A stretch of DNA of 64,000 bases from Gammaproteobacteria bacterium (GCA_018828125.1 JAHJWB010000015.1:124001-188000); one strand, 5' to 3'. Positions 25,225-34,823 are shown, counted from the first letter of the stretch. Numbers and translations: made by a program. The notes: a model not told the origin generated them from the letters alone.

Positions 25225-28122
25225 CTATCCGGACGTGGGTGGTCCGCCGAGGAGGGTCTGCATCGCGCGCAGCTGCGTCAGGCCTTCCTGTGCGGCGGAG
25301 GTCAGCTCTTGGTACTGCTGGACAACGGCTTGGGGCTCGCGGGCTCGGGCCGCGTCCTCCAGCGCCTGGGCCACGTCGTTGAGCCGGAGCAACCCAAAAC
25401 TTCCAACCGAACCCCCCAGCGCATGCGCCTCGCGATGCGTGGTGACCCAATCCTCATGCTGGACGGCCAACTGGATCACGGACATGCGGCGTTCGCAGTT
25501 GCGGATGAAGTGGGCCAGCAGAGTGCGCAAACTGGGGGGGTCGAACAGCGTGAGGAGTTCTTCCAGGATGCGCGCGTCAAACGGTGCGCGCTGCGGCGAA
25601 GTGTTGGTCAGCGCTTGCGCTTGCGCTTGCGATTGCGATTGCGATTGCGATGATGGTGATGGTGATGGTGATGGTTGCGATTGGACTGTGGCTGCAGAGG
25701 TGCGGATGGGGTGGGCAGGTTGTAGCCAGGGTGCAAGCGTCCGCCACAGCGCGTCTTCAAGCAGTGGCTTGGCCAGGTAGGCGTTTACTCCTGCCGCATA
25801 GGCTGCCTCGATGTCGCCATGCGTGGCGTTGGCAGTCATGGCGACGATGGGCAAATTGCGCCACTGCGGCTGGGCTCGCAGGGCGCGGGTGGCGCTCAGG
25901 CCGTCCATCACAGGCATTTGCATGTCCATCAATACCGCGGCGTAGGTACCGGGCGGGGTCTTCGCCAACTGGTCCATCGCCTGAGCACCATCGGTCGCGC
26001 TGTCGGCCGCGATGCCCGCATAGGCAAGCAGTCCGCACGCCACTTGCAGGTTCAGAGGGTTGTCGTCCACCACCAGCACGCGCTGTACCGGGGGGGCGGG
26101 TGGCACCAGCGCCGTCTGCGATGGCGTGGGCGAGTCGGCCGATACGTCGAGCGGCTCTGGCTCGCGCTGCACGCGGGCGGTGAACCAGAAGGTGCTTCCC
26201 TCACCGGGCGCGCTGTGCACGCCCGCGCCACCCTGCATCAGTTCGGCCAGTTGGCGAGAAATGACCAAACCGAGCCCAGTGCCGCCAAACCTGCGGGTGA
26301 TGGATGTATCGGACTGGTGAAAGGGCTGGAACAGTTGTGCCATCTGGGATTCGGTGAGGCCCATACCCGTGTCTCTCACCTCACCGTGCAGCACAAGGCC
26401 TTGCGCATCCTCTGCATCGATCCGCAGCGCTACGACCACTTCGCCCTTCTGGGTGAACTTGATGGCGTTCTGAACGTAGTTGATCAGAATTTGCGCGATG
26501 CGTTGCGGGTCTCCCATCAGGTGGTCCGGTACGTCGTCGTCGATGTGCATGTGCAACGCCAGGCCCTTGTGCAGCGCTTTGGGCGCCAGCATGTCCACCA
26601 CGTCGGCCAGAAGGTGCTGAAGCCCAAATGAACGCTTCTCCAACTGCAGGTGACCCCCGTCCATCTTGGAGAAATCCAGGATGTCGTTCACGATGCCCAG
26701 CAGATGCTTGCTGGCGCGCAGCATCTGCTCCACGCGCTCTTGCTGCGCAGCACTCAGTGGCTCCTTCAGCGCCAGCTGCGACAGGCCGAGAATCGCGTTG
26801 AGCGGTGTACGGATCTCGTGGCTCATCATGGCAAGGAATTGTGCGCGGTCGTGCGCAGCCTGCTCCGCGGTGTTCTTGGCTTCGCGCAGTGCCTGGGCTT
26901 CCCGTTTGCGGTCGGTCACGTCAAGCCACACCCCGTTGAACATCGCACCGCCGTCGGGCAAGGGGCGGGCCGTGGCCAGTGTACGCAGCCAACGGGGGCC
27001 GTCGGCGCAGTCATCCACATGCACATCAAAGTCCACAGGCACAAGGGTGTGCATGCTGGTCATGAATGCCTCCCGTACACAGGCCTGCAATGCGTTGGTC
27101 GCACCATAGGCCTCTTCGATGGGTCCCTCGGTCTTTCGAAGCGCCTTGGCGGGCACCCCCGGCAAGTGAGCAGCCTTGTCGCTGACAAACAGAAACTGGC
27201 ACCAACCGTTGGTGCGCAACTGCATCTGGAACACAGCGCCTGGAATCGCACCCGTCAAATCGATCAGTTGTTCTGAAAGTCGTCGCGCCTCGGCACTGGC
27301 GACCACCTCTGCAGCCAACTGATCAGCCCGCTGCATGCTGTCTTTGAACACCTGCAGTGCTCTGGCCATGGTGCCCACTTCGTCGCGACGTTGCGTCCCC
27401 GGAATGGCCTCGCGGTAGTCTCGGGCCGTCAGCCGCTCCATGATGCGTGTGAGGTGAGCCACCGGGCGAGAAATCTGAGACATTGCCACGTATGCGGACA
27501 ACGCAATCACCATCGCCAAGCCCAGCGTCACGGCCAGAGTCGTGGTCCAGAGGGTGCGGTCTGTGGCCGCATTGATCGACGTGACGGAGGCTTCGAAACG
27601 TTTCAGATACAGCTGACGGAGTTTGCTTATATCGTCATTCAGCGCCTGGAGCGCAGGTTCAAAACGGTCGCGCACGATGCGTTGCGCCTGCCCCGCAGGC
27701 TGGGTGGCAACGGCATCTGTGGCTTGTATCGCGTCTTCAAAGAGCGCAGATACCTTGGCCATCAGCAAGCCGATATCGGAAGCCGAAGAGGGCTGCACAT
27801 GGGTGATTGCATCCAGTTGACCCGCCACCACGCGTTGCATTGCGCGAACCGTGTGTTCCGCCTCTTGCCGATGCGGGGCATCTCGATCAAACACCGCCGT
27901 ATGAACGGTGCGGCGGGTTTCACTCAGCGTTGCCACTGCATCGCCGAGATGGGCCGCCAGACGCATCTGGGACTCGATGAGTGACCGGTAGTTCTGGTCC
28001 ACGCTGAGCATGCTGTGTAGCGCGTAGCCCATCACCACCAAAGAGATCATGCCCATCAATGCCACCAGCAATGCGATCTTGGTGGCGAGTGGACGGTGGT
28101 GGAAAAGGCGCTCGGAAATCAT
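25225..28122 (-). CDS. hybrid sensor histidine kinase with receiver and HPt domains
   Basis: Membrane hybrid kinase, 965 residues. Order: TM1 (KIALLVALMGMISLVVMGY), periplasmic helical sensor, TM2 (LAVTLGLAMVIALSAYVAM), HAMP, a PAS-like region, HisKA with phospho-acceptor His in MMSHEIRTPLN, HATPase (GTGLGLVISRQLA), receiver with MDMQMPVMDG (phospho-acceptor Asp), a Ser/Gln/Pro linker encoded by a hexanucleotide tandem repeat, and an HPt domain with the acceptor His in HALGGSVG. The start at 28122 has no clear ribosome binding site and a longer frame exists, so it is uncertain. The OmpR-type regulator at 33702 is a possible but unproven partner. Confidence 0.9.
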   Translation of the reverse strand: MISERLFHHRPLATKIALLVALMGMISLVVMGYALHSMLSVDQNYRSLIESQMRLAAHLGDAVATLSETRRTVHTAVFDRDAPHRQEAEHTVRAMQRVVAGQLDAITHVQPSSASDIGLLMAKVSALFEDAIQATDAVATQPAGQAQRIVRDRFEPALQALNDDISKLRQLYLKRFEASVTSINAATDRTLWTTTLAVTLGLAMVIALSAYVAMSQISRPVAHLTRIMERLTARDYREAIPGTQRRDEVGTMARALQVFKDSMQRADQLAAEVVASAEARRLSEQLIDLTGAIPGAVFQMQLRTNGWCQFLFVSDKAAHLPGVPAKALRKTEGPIEEAYGATNALQACVREAFMTSMHTLVPVDFDVHVDDCADGPRWLRTLATARPLPDGGAMFNGVWLDVTDRKREAQALREAKNTAEQAAHDRAQFLAMMSHEIRTPLNAILGLSQLALKEPLSAAQQERVEQMLRASKHLLGIVNDILDFSKMDGGHLQLEKRSFGLQHLLADVVDMLAPKALHKGLALHMHIDDDVPDHLMGDPQRIAQILINYVQNAIKFTQKGEVVVALRIDAEDAQGLVLHGEVRDTGMGLTESQMAQLFQPFHQSDTSITRRFGGTGLGLVISRQLAELMQGGAGVHSAPGEGSTFWFTARVQREPEPLDVSADSPTPSQTALVPPAPPVQRVLVVDDNPLNLQVACGLLAYAGIAADSATDGAQAMDQLAKTPPGTYAAVLMDMQMPVMDGLSATRALRAQPQWRNLPIVAMTANATHGDIEAAYAAGVNAYLAKPLLEDALWRTLAPWLQPAHPIRTSAATVQSQPSPSPSPSSQSQSQSQAQAQALTNTSPQRAPFDARILEELLTLFDPPSLRTLLAHFIRNCERRMSVIQLAVQHEDWVTTHREAHALGGSVGSFGLLRLNDVAQALEDAARAREPQAVVQQYQELTSAAQEGLTQLRAMQTLLGGPPTSG
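25611..25680. repeat. hexanucleotide tandem repeat in kinase linker
   Basis: About three GCGCTT units, four GCGATT units, then four ATGGTG units. All are six bases long and so in frame; they encode the Ser-Gln/Ala-Gln and Ser-Pro runs of the linker between receiver and HPt domains. Confidence 0.85.
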
Positions 28123-28499
28123 GGTGCGATTCGAAGGCGTGGTGCGCAGTTCATCGCACCAAAAAATGGGCGGATCGCAGCGTCGCTCCCATGCTTGGCC
28201 GCGCAAGAAATCCATGCGACGAATGCGCGGACCACGTGTGATTTCCCGATTGACATGCACCGGAGTTTAGGTTCGGGCGTGGTGCAAACAACACGCGAGA
28301 TACGCGCCAAAAGTTAACGATTGTTGCCTCCCGGGCAGCGCAGTTTTGCGCCGATAGATTCGAGCCCTGCTTTCATCCGCCGCGGTCAGGGCGCGTCTTC
28401 GTACTCCCTTGTGCCAAACCAATTTTTCCACCCCAAAAAGGGGCTTGGTGAGGTCGCGGCGTGGCTGAAATTTTCCAGCAGTTCACATCAGGAGAATCT
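28123..28499. other. divergent intergenic region, kinase / DUF11 protein
   Basis: 377 bases with no convincing gene. A small hairpin CCCCAAAAAGGGG lies at about 28432-28444, upstream of the surface-protein gene. AGGAG is at 28490. No riboswitch motif was recognised. Confidence 0.45.
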
Positions 28500-31400
28500 A
28501 TGTTTGACCATATAGCGCGATGGCTTTCGCGCGGGCTTCCCACAAGGGCGCACGCGCAGCAATCTCACAGTGACGCGGAACCCTCGGACCCATGCAACTC
28601 CGCAGGTGATGTGAACTTCGCCCCTCATCGGACTAGCGCAGTTCGTAGGTTTCGCTGGCTCTTGGTTGTGGCCAGCGTGTTTGCCGGCAACTTCCTCATG
28701 GCAGGGGTTGCATCGGCGCAGACCGACATCCTGGTGAACCACAACGGTCTGTATGGTGGCGTGGATGCCGCGTTTGGACCTGCGGGCGGCACCTTCACCT
28801 ACCAGGCCCGCGTGCGGCACAACAGCGGTCCCACTGCCACCAATGTTCTGCTGACGCAGAACCTTCCCGTGGGTGGAATCTTCAAGGGCTATTCCAGCAG
28901 CCCCGCAGGTATTACCTGCTCGCCCGTCTTGCCTGCAGACACCTTGTTGACCGGTGCGAACAACACCCTGACTTGCGCTGTGGGCACGCTGGCCTCAGCG
29001 GACGGATTCAAGTGGGTGAACTTCGATGTCGTATTGCCTGATGTCGGCACCAACTGGGAGGCCACCGCCAGTGCCACCCATGCTGGCGCAGATCCCGATC
29101 CAGGCAACAACACCAACCTGCCGCGCAACTTCACGACCAATGCGGCAGCAGATATGGAAATCGAACTGCTCGCGCCAGCCACGGTGGCCAACGGTGCGGC
29201 CTTTAACTACACCATCAACGTTGCCAACAATGGCCCCAGCACCATTCCTGGGGCAGGTCGCGCAGAGGTGACTTTCCAGATTCCGAACGGGGTCGTCATC
29301 ACCGGCACGCCGACGGGAGGGGGCTGGACTTGCACGCCTTCAAGTGGCTATCCACGCACCACTGGCACCCTCACCTGCACCCGTCCAGGCGCGGTTGCGC
29401 CCGGCGTTCTACCAGCTATCACTGTGCCCGCTGCGGCCAATCAGAGTGGCAGCATCGCGGGATCCGTAGCAGTTGCTGGCTTTCAGACAGGCGGCTCCAG
29501 CACTGCAGATCGCATGCCGGATGGACAGAGCGACAACAACGAGGACAACGCAGTGATTGCGGTCACGGGTGGTGACTTCGTGGATGTCTCTTTGCAGAAA
29601 ACCGTGAGCCCCAGCACCATTGATTCGGCCACCGGTGCCAACGTCGTCTACACACTGACGCCGCGCCGGGAGGGGGGCGCCATCCAGCCCTACGGCATGA
29701 CCCTGACCGATGTGCTGCCCGCTGGCGTGACATTCGTTTCGTTTGACGCGGGCAACGATGTAGCATGGTCGTGTGCCCACAACGCAGGCACCATCACCTG
29801 TAACCACAGCAGCACCGTGGGGGCACCTTACACCGGGGCCAACTTCGCTGCCATGCCGGTCGTCAGATTTACGGCCAACATCCCGCTCGGCGCGGTCGGC
29901 ACTGTGGTCAACGTAGGCACCATCGACCTGCCGCCCGTTCTGGGCGAGACCAACACGTCCAACAACGCTGACGATGTGAGCGTCACACGCAGCAATACGG
30001 CGCAGTTGCAGATTACCAAGAATGCGCCCACTCGCCCGGTGCAGGCTGGGCAGAACTTCACGTTTAATCTGGCCGTGCGCAACAACGGGCCGATGAATAT
30101 CCTCCCAGGTCAGGCTATCACCGTCACCGAAAACCCAGGGGCAGGCTTGACCATCGTCGGCATGACAGTGGCTGACGTTGCAAATTGGAGTTGCACGTCT
30201 GCCACGGTGTGCGAGTACGTCGGCGGCCTGGGCAATGGCGCCACGTTGAATGTCACGGTTACCGCCGTAGTTCCCGTCGCGGCTGGGACCCATGCCACCT
30301 TCAGCAATACAGCGGGCGCAGACGTCATCGGACGCGACAGCACCCCCGTCAGCAACGGTGCAACAGTGGTGGTGTCCAACGAAACGGCGGATGTGGGCAT
30401 TGTCAAAACGGTGACGTCACCGGCCGGTCCCATCCAGAGCGGAGATGCGGTGACATACAACCTTCGGGTGACGAACAACAGCGGTGCCACCACGGTGACC
30501 GGCATTACCGTGACCGACGTATTGAACGATCTGGTGCGGCAGGATGAGGGTGGCACTGTTGACACACCAACGCCAGGATCGCCCCGCTACCCAGGGGGCG
30601 GCTTCGTCTCCGTGACGCCCGGCGCTGGCGCCGTCTGCCCAGCACCTTCTGGTGGTCCCACGAGCGCATCCCGTACATTGACGTGCACGATTGCGTCGCT
30701 CAACGCCGGGGCATCGGTGGACATCGCCGTTGTGATCCGCCCCAAGGTTGCGAGCAATGGCATTTACAACAACACGGCGATCGCGCGGTCCAGTGACATC
30801 AATGACAGCGATGGCACAAATGACTCCAGCGCGGTGGGCATCACGGCCACCGCCTTGGTCGATCTCGTGGCGTTGAAGCAGGTCTCGCCCACCACCGCCG
30901 CCGCAGGCGAGCCCTTGACCTTTTTGGCTACGGTACGCAATGACGGCCCATCGTCGGCCCAGGCGGTGACCATGGTCGACACCCTGCCTGCCAACGCCAT
31001 CCTGATCGGCAACCCCACCGTGTCCGATGGAGGAGCCTGCACACCCGCGGGTGGCGCCGCGGCCACCCCGCGCACTGCCGGGGGCACACTGAACTGCGCA
31101 TGGCCTGCGGCCGTGGCCAGCCGGTCCCAGCGCACCGTGACTTTCCAGATGCGGTCGTTGGGCGATCTGCCCGCGGCCACCATCGTGCACAACGAGATCA
31201 CCGTGGCGACCACGACTCCGGAACTGCGCTCGGACAACAATGCAGCATCGGCTGACGCTACGCTCAGGCGCGCCGAACTGGATGTGACGCTCGGCATGAG
31301 CCATACGAATGACGGTTTGCTGGCCGGTGAAGGCACCCGCTACACCATCACGGTGACCAATGCCGGTCCTTCGTATGCCACCAACGTGGTGATGAGCGAT

Positions 31401-32249
31401 GCGTTCCCTGTCAACCTGAGCGCGTCGGTGCCATCCACCGCCACTTTCAGCTACCAAGGGGGCTTGGCCATTGGCGGTGCTGCGACAGCTGTCACCGGCA
31501 CCGTGGCTTGTACGCAGCCCACGGTGGGTGCCACCAGCGGCCCGCTGCAATGCACGATTCCGGTGTTGCCCCCGGGCGCGAGCGTGACGATCAGTTTCGA
31601 CATGAATGCCCAATCTCTGCCGCCTGGCGCCAGCACCGGCACCATCTACCACCGCGCTACGGTGACGCCCTTTGAGACGGAATGGCTCAGCAATGGCAAT
31701 GACGTGATCGTGAACAACACCACGACCGACCGTACATCCATGAGTCTCACGGCCAACAACGTCGACCTGGGCATCAACAAGCAAGGTCCCAATGGCCCGC
31801 TGGATGCGGGCGATACGGTGGTTTACACGTTGACCGTGACAAACTATGGGCGGAACCCGCTGTCCCCTGCCGGAGCAACGGTGACTGACGTTCTCACTGC
31901 TGGTCTGGACTTCGTTTCTGCATCCGCCGGTTGCGCTTACAACGCGGGCACCCGAACCGTCACGTGCAACGTGCCGCAACTGGCGCAGAGCGCAGACGCG
32001 GTCTTCACCTTGACGACCCAATTGGCCAATCCGTACAACGGCGCCCGCCCCCTGGTGAACGAAGCTACGGTGACGGTCACTGGCGACGGAAATCCTGACA
32101 ACAACAGTTCACGCAAGGAGACCCCGCTCAAGCCACCGCCTGGCGGCGTGGCCAGCATTCCTACGCTTTCAGAGTGGGGCCTGATCTTGTTGTCCACGCT
32201 GATGGCTCTGATGGCATGGCGGCACGCGGTGGTGCAGCGTCGCCACTGA
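28500..32249 (+). CDS. large DUF11-repeat surface protein with IPTL-CTERM sorting signal
   Basis: Secreted or surface protein of 1249 residues. A long N-region (about 50 residues) precedes the hydrophobic core FRWLLVVASVFAGNFLMAGV, with cleavage after ASA near 73. Then come about eight DUF11-type beta-sandwich repeats, recognisable by segments such as VANGAAFNYTINVANNGPST, DAVTYNLRVTNNSGATTVTG and AGDTVVYTLTVTNYGRNPLS. The C-terminus has the sorting signal IPTLSEWG, a hydrophobic segment and a basic tail ending VVQRRH, the substrate motif of exosortase H, encoded directly downstream. AGGAG precedes the ATG at 28500. Expected fate: processed at IPTLxxWG and anchored or released at the cell surface. 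Adhesion or matrix role is inference. Confidence 0.9.
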   Translation: MFDHIARWLSRGLPTRAHAQQSHSDAEPSDPCNSAGDVNFAPHRTSAVRRFRWLLVVASVFAGNFLMAGVASAQTDILVNHNGLYGGVDAAFGPAGGTFTYQARVRHNSGPTATNVLLTQNLPVGGIFKGYSSSPAGITCSPVLPADTLLTGANNTLTCAVGTLASADGFKWVNFDVVLPDVGTNWEATASATHAGADPDPGNNTNLPRNFTTNAAADMEIELLAPATVANGAAFNYTINVANNGPSTIPGAGRAEVTFQIPNGVVITGTPTGGGWTCTPSSGYPRTTGTLTCTRPGAVAPGVLPAITVPAAANQSGSIAGSVAVAGFQTGGSSTADRMPDGQSDNNEDNAVIAVTGGDFVDVSLQKTVSPSTIDSATGANVVYTLTPRREGGAIQPYGMTLTDVLPAGVTFVSFDAGNDVAWSCAHNAGTITCNHSSTVGAPYTGANFAAMPVVRFTANIPLGAVGTVVNVGTIDLPPVLGETNTSNNADDVSVTRSNTAQLQITKNAPTRPVQAGQNFTFNLAVRNNGPMNILPGQAITVTENPGAGLTIVGMTVADVANWSCTSATVCEYVGGLGNGATLNVTVTAVVPVAAGTHATFSNTAGADVIGRDSTPVSNGATVVVSNETADVGIVKTVTSPAGPIQSGDAVTYNLRVTNNSGATTVTGITVTDVLNDLVRQDEGGTVDTPTPGSPRYPGGGFVSVTPGAGAVCPAPSGGPTSASRTLTCTIASLNAGASVDIAVVIRPKVASNGIYNNTAIARSSDINDSDGTNDSSAVGITATALVDLVALKQVSPTTAAAGEPLTFLATVRNDGPSSAQAVTMVDTLPANAILIGNPTVSDGGACTPAGGAAATPRTAGGTLNCAWPAAVASRSQRTVTFQMRSLGDLPAATIVHNEITVATTTPELRSDNNAASADATLRRAELDVTLGMSHTNDGLLAGEGTRYTITVTNAGPSYATNVVMSDAFPVNLSASVPSTATFSYQGGLAIGGAATAVTGTVACTQPTVGATSGPLQCTIPVLPPGASVTISFDMNAQSLPPGASTGTIYHRATVTPFETEWLSNGNDVIVNNTTTDRTSMSLTANNVDLGINKQGPNGPLDAGDTVVYTLTVTNYGRNPLSPAGATVTDVLTAGLDFVSASAGCAYNAGTRTVTCNVPQLAQSADAVFTLTTQLANPYNGARPLVNEATVTVTGDGNPDNNSSRKETPLKPPPGGVASIPTLSEWGLILLSTLMALMAWRHAVVQRRH

Positions 32250-32449
32250 GTGGGAGGTGCTTGCTGAGTGAAAAGGGGCGCAGCAAGCGCCACCGTTGAC
32301 TAGTGTTGGCCGCTGAGGCGGTCAACGAAACCTCAAAGGCAGCACCCGTGACCGGTTGCTGGCTTTTTCGTGGGTGCGGTTGTCGATAATGGCGCTTTGC
32401 TTGAAGCGGCACCCACCGTGCCAACGCGTGCTTTTGCCGGAGACCTCCT

Positions 32450-33061
32450 GTGTTTCGCTTTTTTCTCACTTTCGTCATCCTGCAGCTTGGGCTTTTTGGC
32501 ATCAACATGCTCGGTGTAGTGCAGCAGCACGTGGTGCTGCCCTGGACGGCTCTCTTGGCGCGCATCTGTGTGGCGCTGGTGACCCTGTTTGATTCCACTG
32601 CGGCGGCGGCAGGCAAGGTATTGTGGAACACGGTGACCGGGTTCGGTGTGTCGATAGAGCCTGGATGCAATGGCATCGAGGCCTGCATCGTATTGTTCGC
32701 TGCAGTGCTGGCGTTTCCGTCGTCCTGGCGACACAAGATGATCGGCCTGGCGCTGGGGTTTGTGGCCGTGCAGGGCTTGAACGTGGTGCGGGTGATCAGT
32801 CTTTTTTACTTGGGACAGTGGAACACCGCGGTCTTTAACTTTGCCCACGAATACCTGTGGCAGGCACTCATCATGCTGGATGTGTTGATCGTCTGGCTAT
32901 TGTGGGTGCGCGCGGGCGCCAGGTCGCAGGCTCTGCCACCGCCGGATGATCCGCCGGCCCCGCCTCCGCCCGCCCCCGTACCACCAACACCGCCGGTGCG
33001 GCCTCCAGCGGAGGGCTTGGTGAGTTCATCCCTTGATCTCTCTCCGCCTTTGGCCCGTTGA
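32450..33061 (+). CDS. xrtH: exosortase H (IPTLxxWG-CTERM-specific)
   Basis: Multi-pass membrane transpeptidase-like protease, 203 residues, predicted to cleave IPTL-CTERM proteins. Catalytic residues of the family are visible: Cys73 in EPGCNGIEAC, Arg114 in NVVRVISLFYLG and His133 in FNFAHEYLWQ. The C-terminus beyond about 160 is a Pro-rich tail (PPPDDPPAPPPPAPVPPTPP) that is unusual for exosortases. The start is a GTG at 32450 with GGAG eight bases ahead. It is followed with overlap by an XrtH-associated membrane protein; the DUF11 gene 200 bases upstream is its evident substrate. Confidence 0.92.
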   Translation: MFRFFLTFVILQLGLFGINMLGVVQQHVVLPWTALLARICVALVTLFDSTAAAAGKVLWNTVTGFGVSIEPGCNGIEACIVLFAAVLAFPSSWRHKMIGLALGFVAVQGLNVVRVISLFYLGQWNTAVFNFAHEYLWQALIMLDVLIVWLLWVRAGARSQALPPPDDPPAPPPPAPVPPTPPVRPPAEGLVSSSLDLSPPLAR

Positions 33062-33069
33062 CCTCCCGG

Positions 33070-33696
33070 ATGCTTGCCATGCGCCGCCCATCTGCCCTCA
33101 CGATTTTTGTTCTGTCCGCTTTTGCCTGGGTGATCGTTCTCACTCTGGCGTGGACCAAGGTATCTGCCTGGACCTCGTATCCCGTGGGACTGTTGGCGCA
33201 CATTGCGCTGGAGCAAAGCGCGCCGATGTGGGTGCGCGACGTGCATCTTTCTCCTGGCGCCATGGAGGTGGATACCGCCATCTCCGTGCCGGTGGCCGAG
33301 GCAGCAGGGCGTCGCGGAGAGATCACCATCGAGGCCAGCCCAGCCCGCTACGCCTACAGCCTCCCCATCTTTCTGGCACTTTTGCTCGCGGCCCGGGGCA
33401 AGGGCAGAGTGGGGAGGGCGCTTGCGGGTTACGCGCTGCTGCTGCCGTTTCAGGCCTTTAGCCTGACGATGTATTCCCTGATGCAGATGATGTTGGCCGC
33501 GCAACTCAACATCCGGCTGTTGCGCATTTCGCAATGGCAGATGGAGCTCATCGTGTACGGTTATCAGGTCGGGGCACTGGTACTGCCCACGCTGGTGCCA
33601 ATCTTGGTGTGGCTGTGGATGGATCGGCGCTTTGTGAACGACGTGCTGGTGCGCGGCTGGCGCGAGTCGTTGGCGCCAGCGTCATTGCCGTCCTGA
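33070..33696 (+). CDS. exosortase H-associated membrane protein
   Basis: Integral membrane protein of about 208 residues with an N-terminal TM (ALTIFVLSAFAWVIVLTLAW), a periplasmic stretch (about 35-85), and several TMs including PIFLALLLAA and GALVLPTLVPILVWLWM. I recall a family of this kind that accompanies XrtH; its role in sorting is unknown. The start is unclear: an in-frame TTG at 33058 overlaps the xrtH stop codon, and ATGs lie at 33070 and 33079. Spacing shows it is co-transcribed with xrtH. Confidence 0.8.
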   Translation: MLAMRRPSALTIFVLSAFAWVIVLTLAWTKVSAWTSYPVGLLAHIALEQSAPMWVRDVHLSPGAMEVDTAISVPVAEAAGRRGEITIEASPARYAYSLPIFLALLLAARGKGRVGRALAGYALLLPFQAFSLTMYSLMQMMLAAQLNIRLLRISQWQMELIVYGYQVGALVLPTLVPILVWLWMDRRFVNDVLVRGWRESLAPASLPS

Positions 33697-33701
33697 AGCT
33701 C

Positions 33702-34430
33702 TCAAGAAACTGTTTCTTCGGGTGACGGATTGGGGTCTCTGATCTCTGTACCCACAGGATCGAGCCTGTACCCCATGCCGTAGATAGCGGTGATGGTGTA
33801 CCCGTTGTCTTCGGTCAGTTCAAGCTTGGAGCGCAGTCGCGAGACATGGGTATCCAGCGAGCGCGACGGGGCCTCGTTGGTGTCGCCCCACACCACTTCC
33901 CGCAGGTGTGCGCGCGACAACAGCCGCCCCGGGTTGCGGAACATGAAGAGCGCAAGTTCGTATTCGCGGTTCTTGAGTTCCACCGTTTGGCCGTGCACTG
34001 CAAGTGATCGTTTGTCGGCATCAAAGGAGTAGGGTCCAAACACCAGCCGCATGCCCATGGCCTCAGGGAACGCGCGGCGCATGAGTGCGGTGGTGCGTGC
34101 AACCAGTTCGCCCATGCGCAGTGGCTTGGTCATGAAGTCATCGGCGCCGCAAGTCAACGCCCGGACAACATCCCGTTCTTCCTGGCGGCGGGTGATGAAC
34201 AAGATGGGGAGTTGTGAGCCTACCATCTGCCGGACGGTCTGCACCACATCTATGCCTTCCATGTCAGGCAAGTGCCAGTCCACGATCAGCAGGTCAAAGG
34301 TTTCGTGCCTCACATCTTTTAGCAGGCTGGTGCCGCTGGCGAAGGTGTGGCAGACGTGGTGGTGGCGCTCCAGCGTCCCTTTGATCAGCTCCAGCAGGAT
34401 CGGGTCGTCGTCAAGAACTGCAATGCGCAT
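33702..34430 (-). CDS. OmpR-family response regulator
   Basis: Response regulator of 242 residues. The receiver domain (1-120) opens RIAVLDDDPILLELI with acidic pocket DDD and phospho-acceptor Asp in DLLIVDWHLPD (about 52); Thr and Lys of the active site are in FITRR and MTKPL. The C-terminal winged helix (about 135-230) includes LKNREYELALFMFRNPGRLL. It ends five bases from the convergent XrtH-associated gene. No kinase gene adjoins it. A striking 44-base palindrome lies in its promoter or leader at 34463. Confidence 0.93.
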   Translation of the reverse strand: MRIAVLDDDPILLELIKGTLERHHHVCHTFASGTSLLKDVRHETFDLLIVDWHLPDMEGIDVVQTVRQMVGSQLPILFITRRQEERDVVRALTCGADDFMTKPLRMGELVARTTALMRRAFPEAMGMRLVFGPYSFDADKRSLAVHGQTVELKNREYELALFMFRNPGRLLSRAHLREVVWGDTNEAPSRSLDTHVSRLRSKLELTEDNGYTITAIYGMGYRLDPVGTEIRDPNPSPEETVS

Positions 34431-34462
34431 GGTGGTGGGGCGGGAGGAATCGGCCTCCCCGA

Positions 34463-34506
34463 AATATCAAAAGAGAACTCCCCCCAATGGGGAGTGCTTT
34501 GATATT
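34463..34506. promoter_or_regulatory. nested palindrome upstream of response regulator
   Basis: AATATCAAA at 34463 pairs with TTTGATATT ending at 34506; inside it ACTCCCC pairs with GGGGAGT. Both arms are perfect. It lies 33-76 bases upstream of the regulator start, so it could be an operator dyad or a 5' leader hairpin. Confidence 0.65.
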
Positions 34507-34592
34507 GCCCGACATCAGTTGTCTGTGACTGCAGGTTGACAATGGTTTGCAATGTGCCGCGTCCAGGCTACCAAGAGCCTGGGGCAAAGCGT

Positions 34593-34823
34593 TCACGCAG
34601 CGTGGCGGTGCTGCACCCAGCGCATGCCTTCGCGGGTGGCGTAATGGGCGGCGGTGGCGTGGTCTGCAAACACCGGCACGAAACGCATCACACGGTCGTG
34701 GGTGCCGCGGCCAGAGCCCGAGCGGATGGAGACCGAGGCGGCGTAGCGGCCGTCGTCGAGCATGCGCGTCAGGGGCGAGATCAGGTATTTGCCAACGGTG
34801 GTGTTGGGTTCGGTCAAGGTCAT
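34593..34823 (-). CDS. small conserved hypothetical protein
   Basis: Soluble protein of 76 residues, starting MTLTEPNTTVGKYLISPLTR. The RYAASVSIRSGSGRGTHDRV and FADHATAAHYATREGMRWV stretches look like a small folded domain with a beta-rich first half. The composition and codon use are like neighbouring genes, and I recall similar short proteins in related genomes, but no function. There is no strong ribosome binding site at the ATG at 34823. Confidence 0.6.
   Translation of the reverse strand: MTLTEPNTTVGKYLISPLTRMLDDGRYAASVSIRSGSGRGTHDRVMRFVPVFADHATAAHYATREGMRWVQHRHAA

Noticed and set aside
25611-25680. Short tandem units considered as a CRISPR-like array
   Set aside because: Units are six bases without spacers and are translated in frame within the kinase.
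28430-28499. Possible c-di-GMP riboswitch ahead of the DUF11 gene
   Set aside because: Only a short CCCC/GGGG hairpin is visible; no conserved GEMM core could be aligned by eye.
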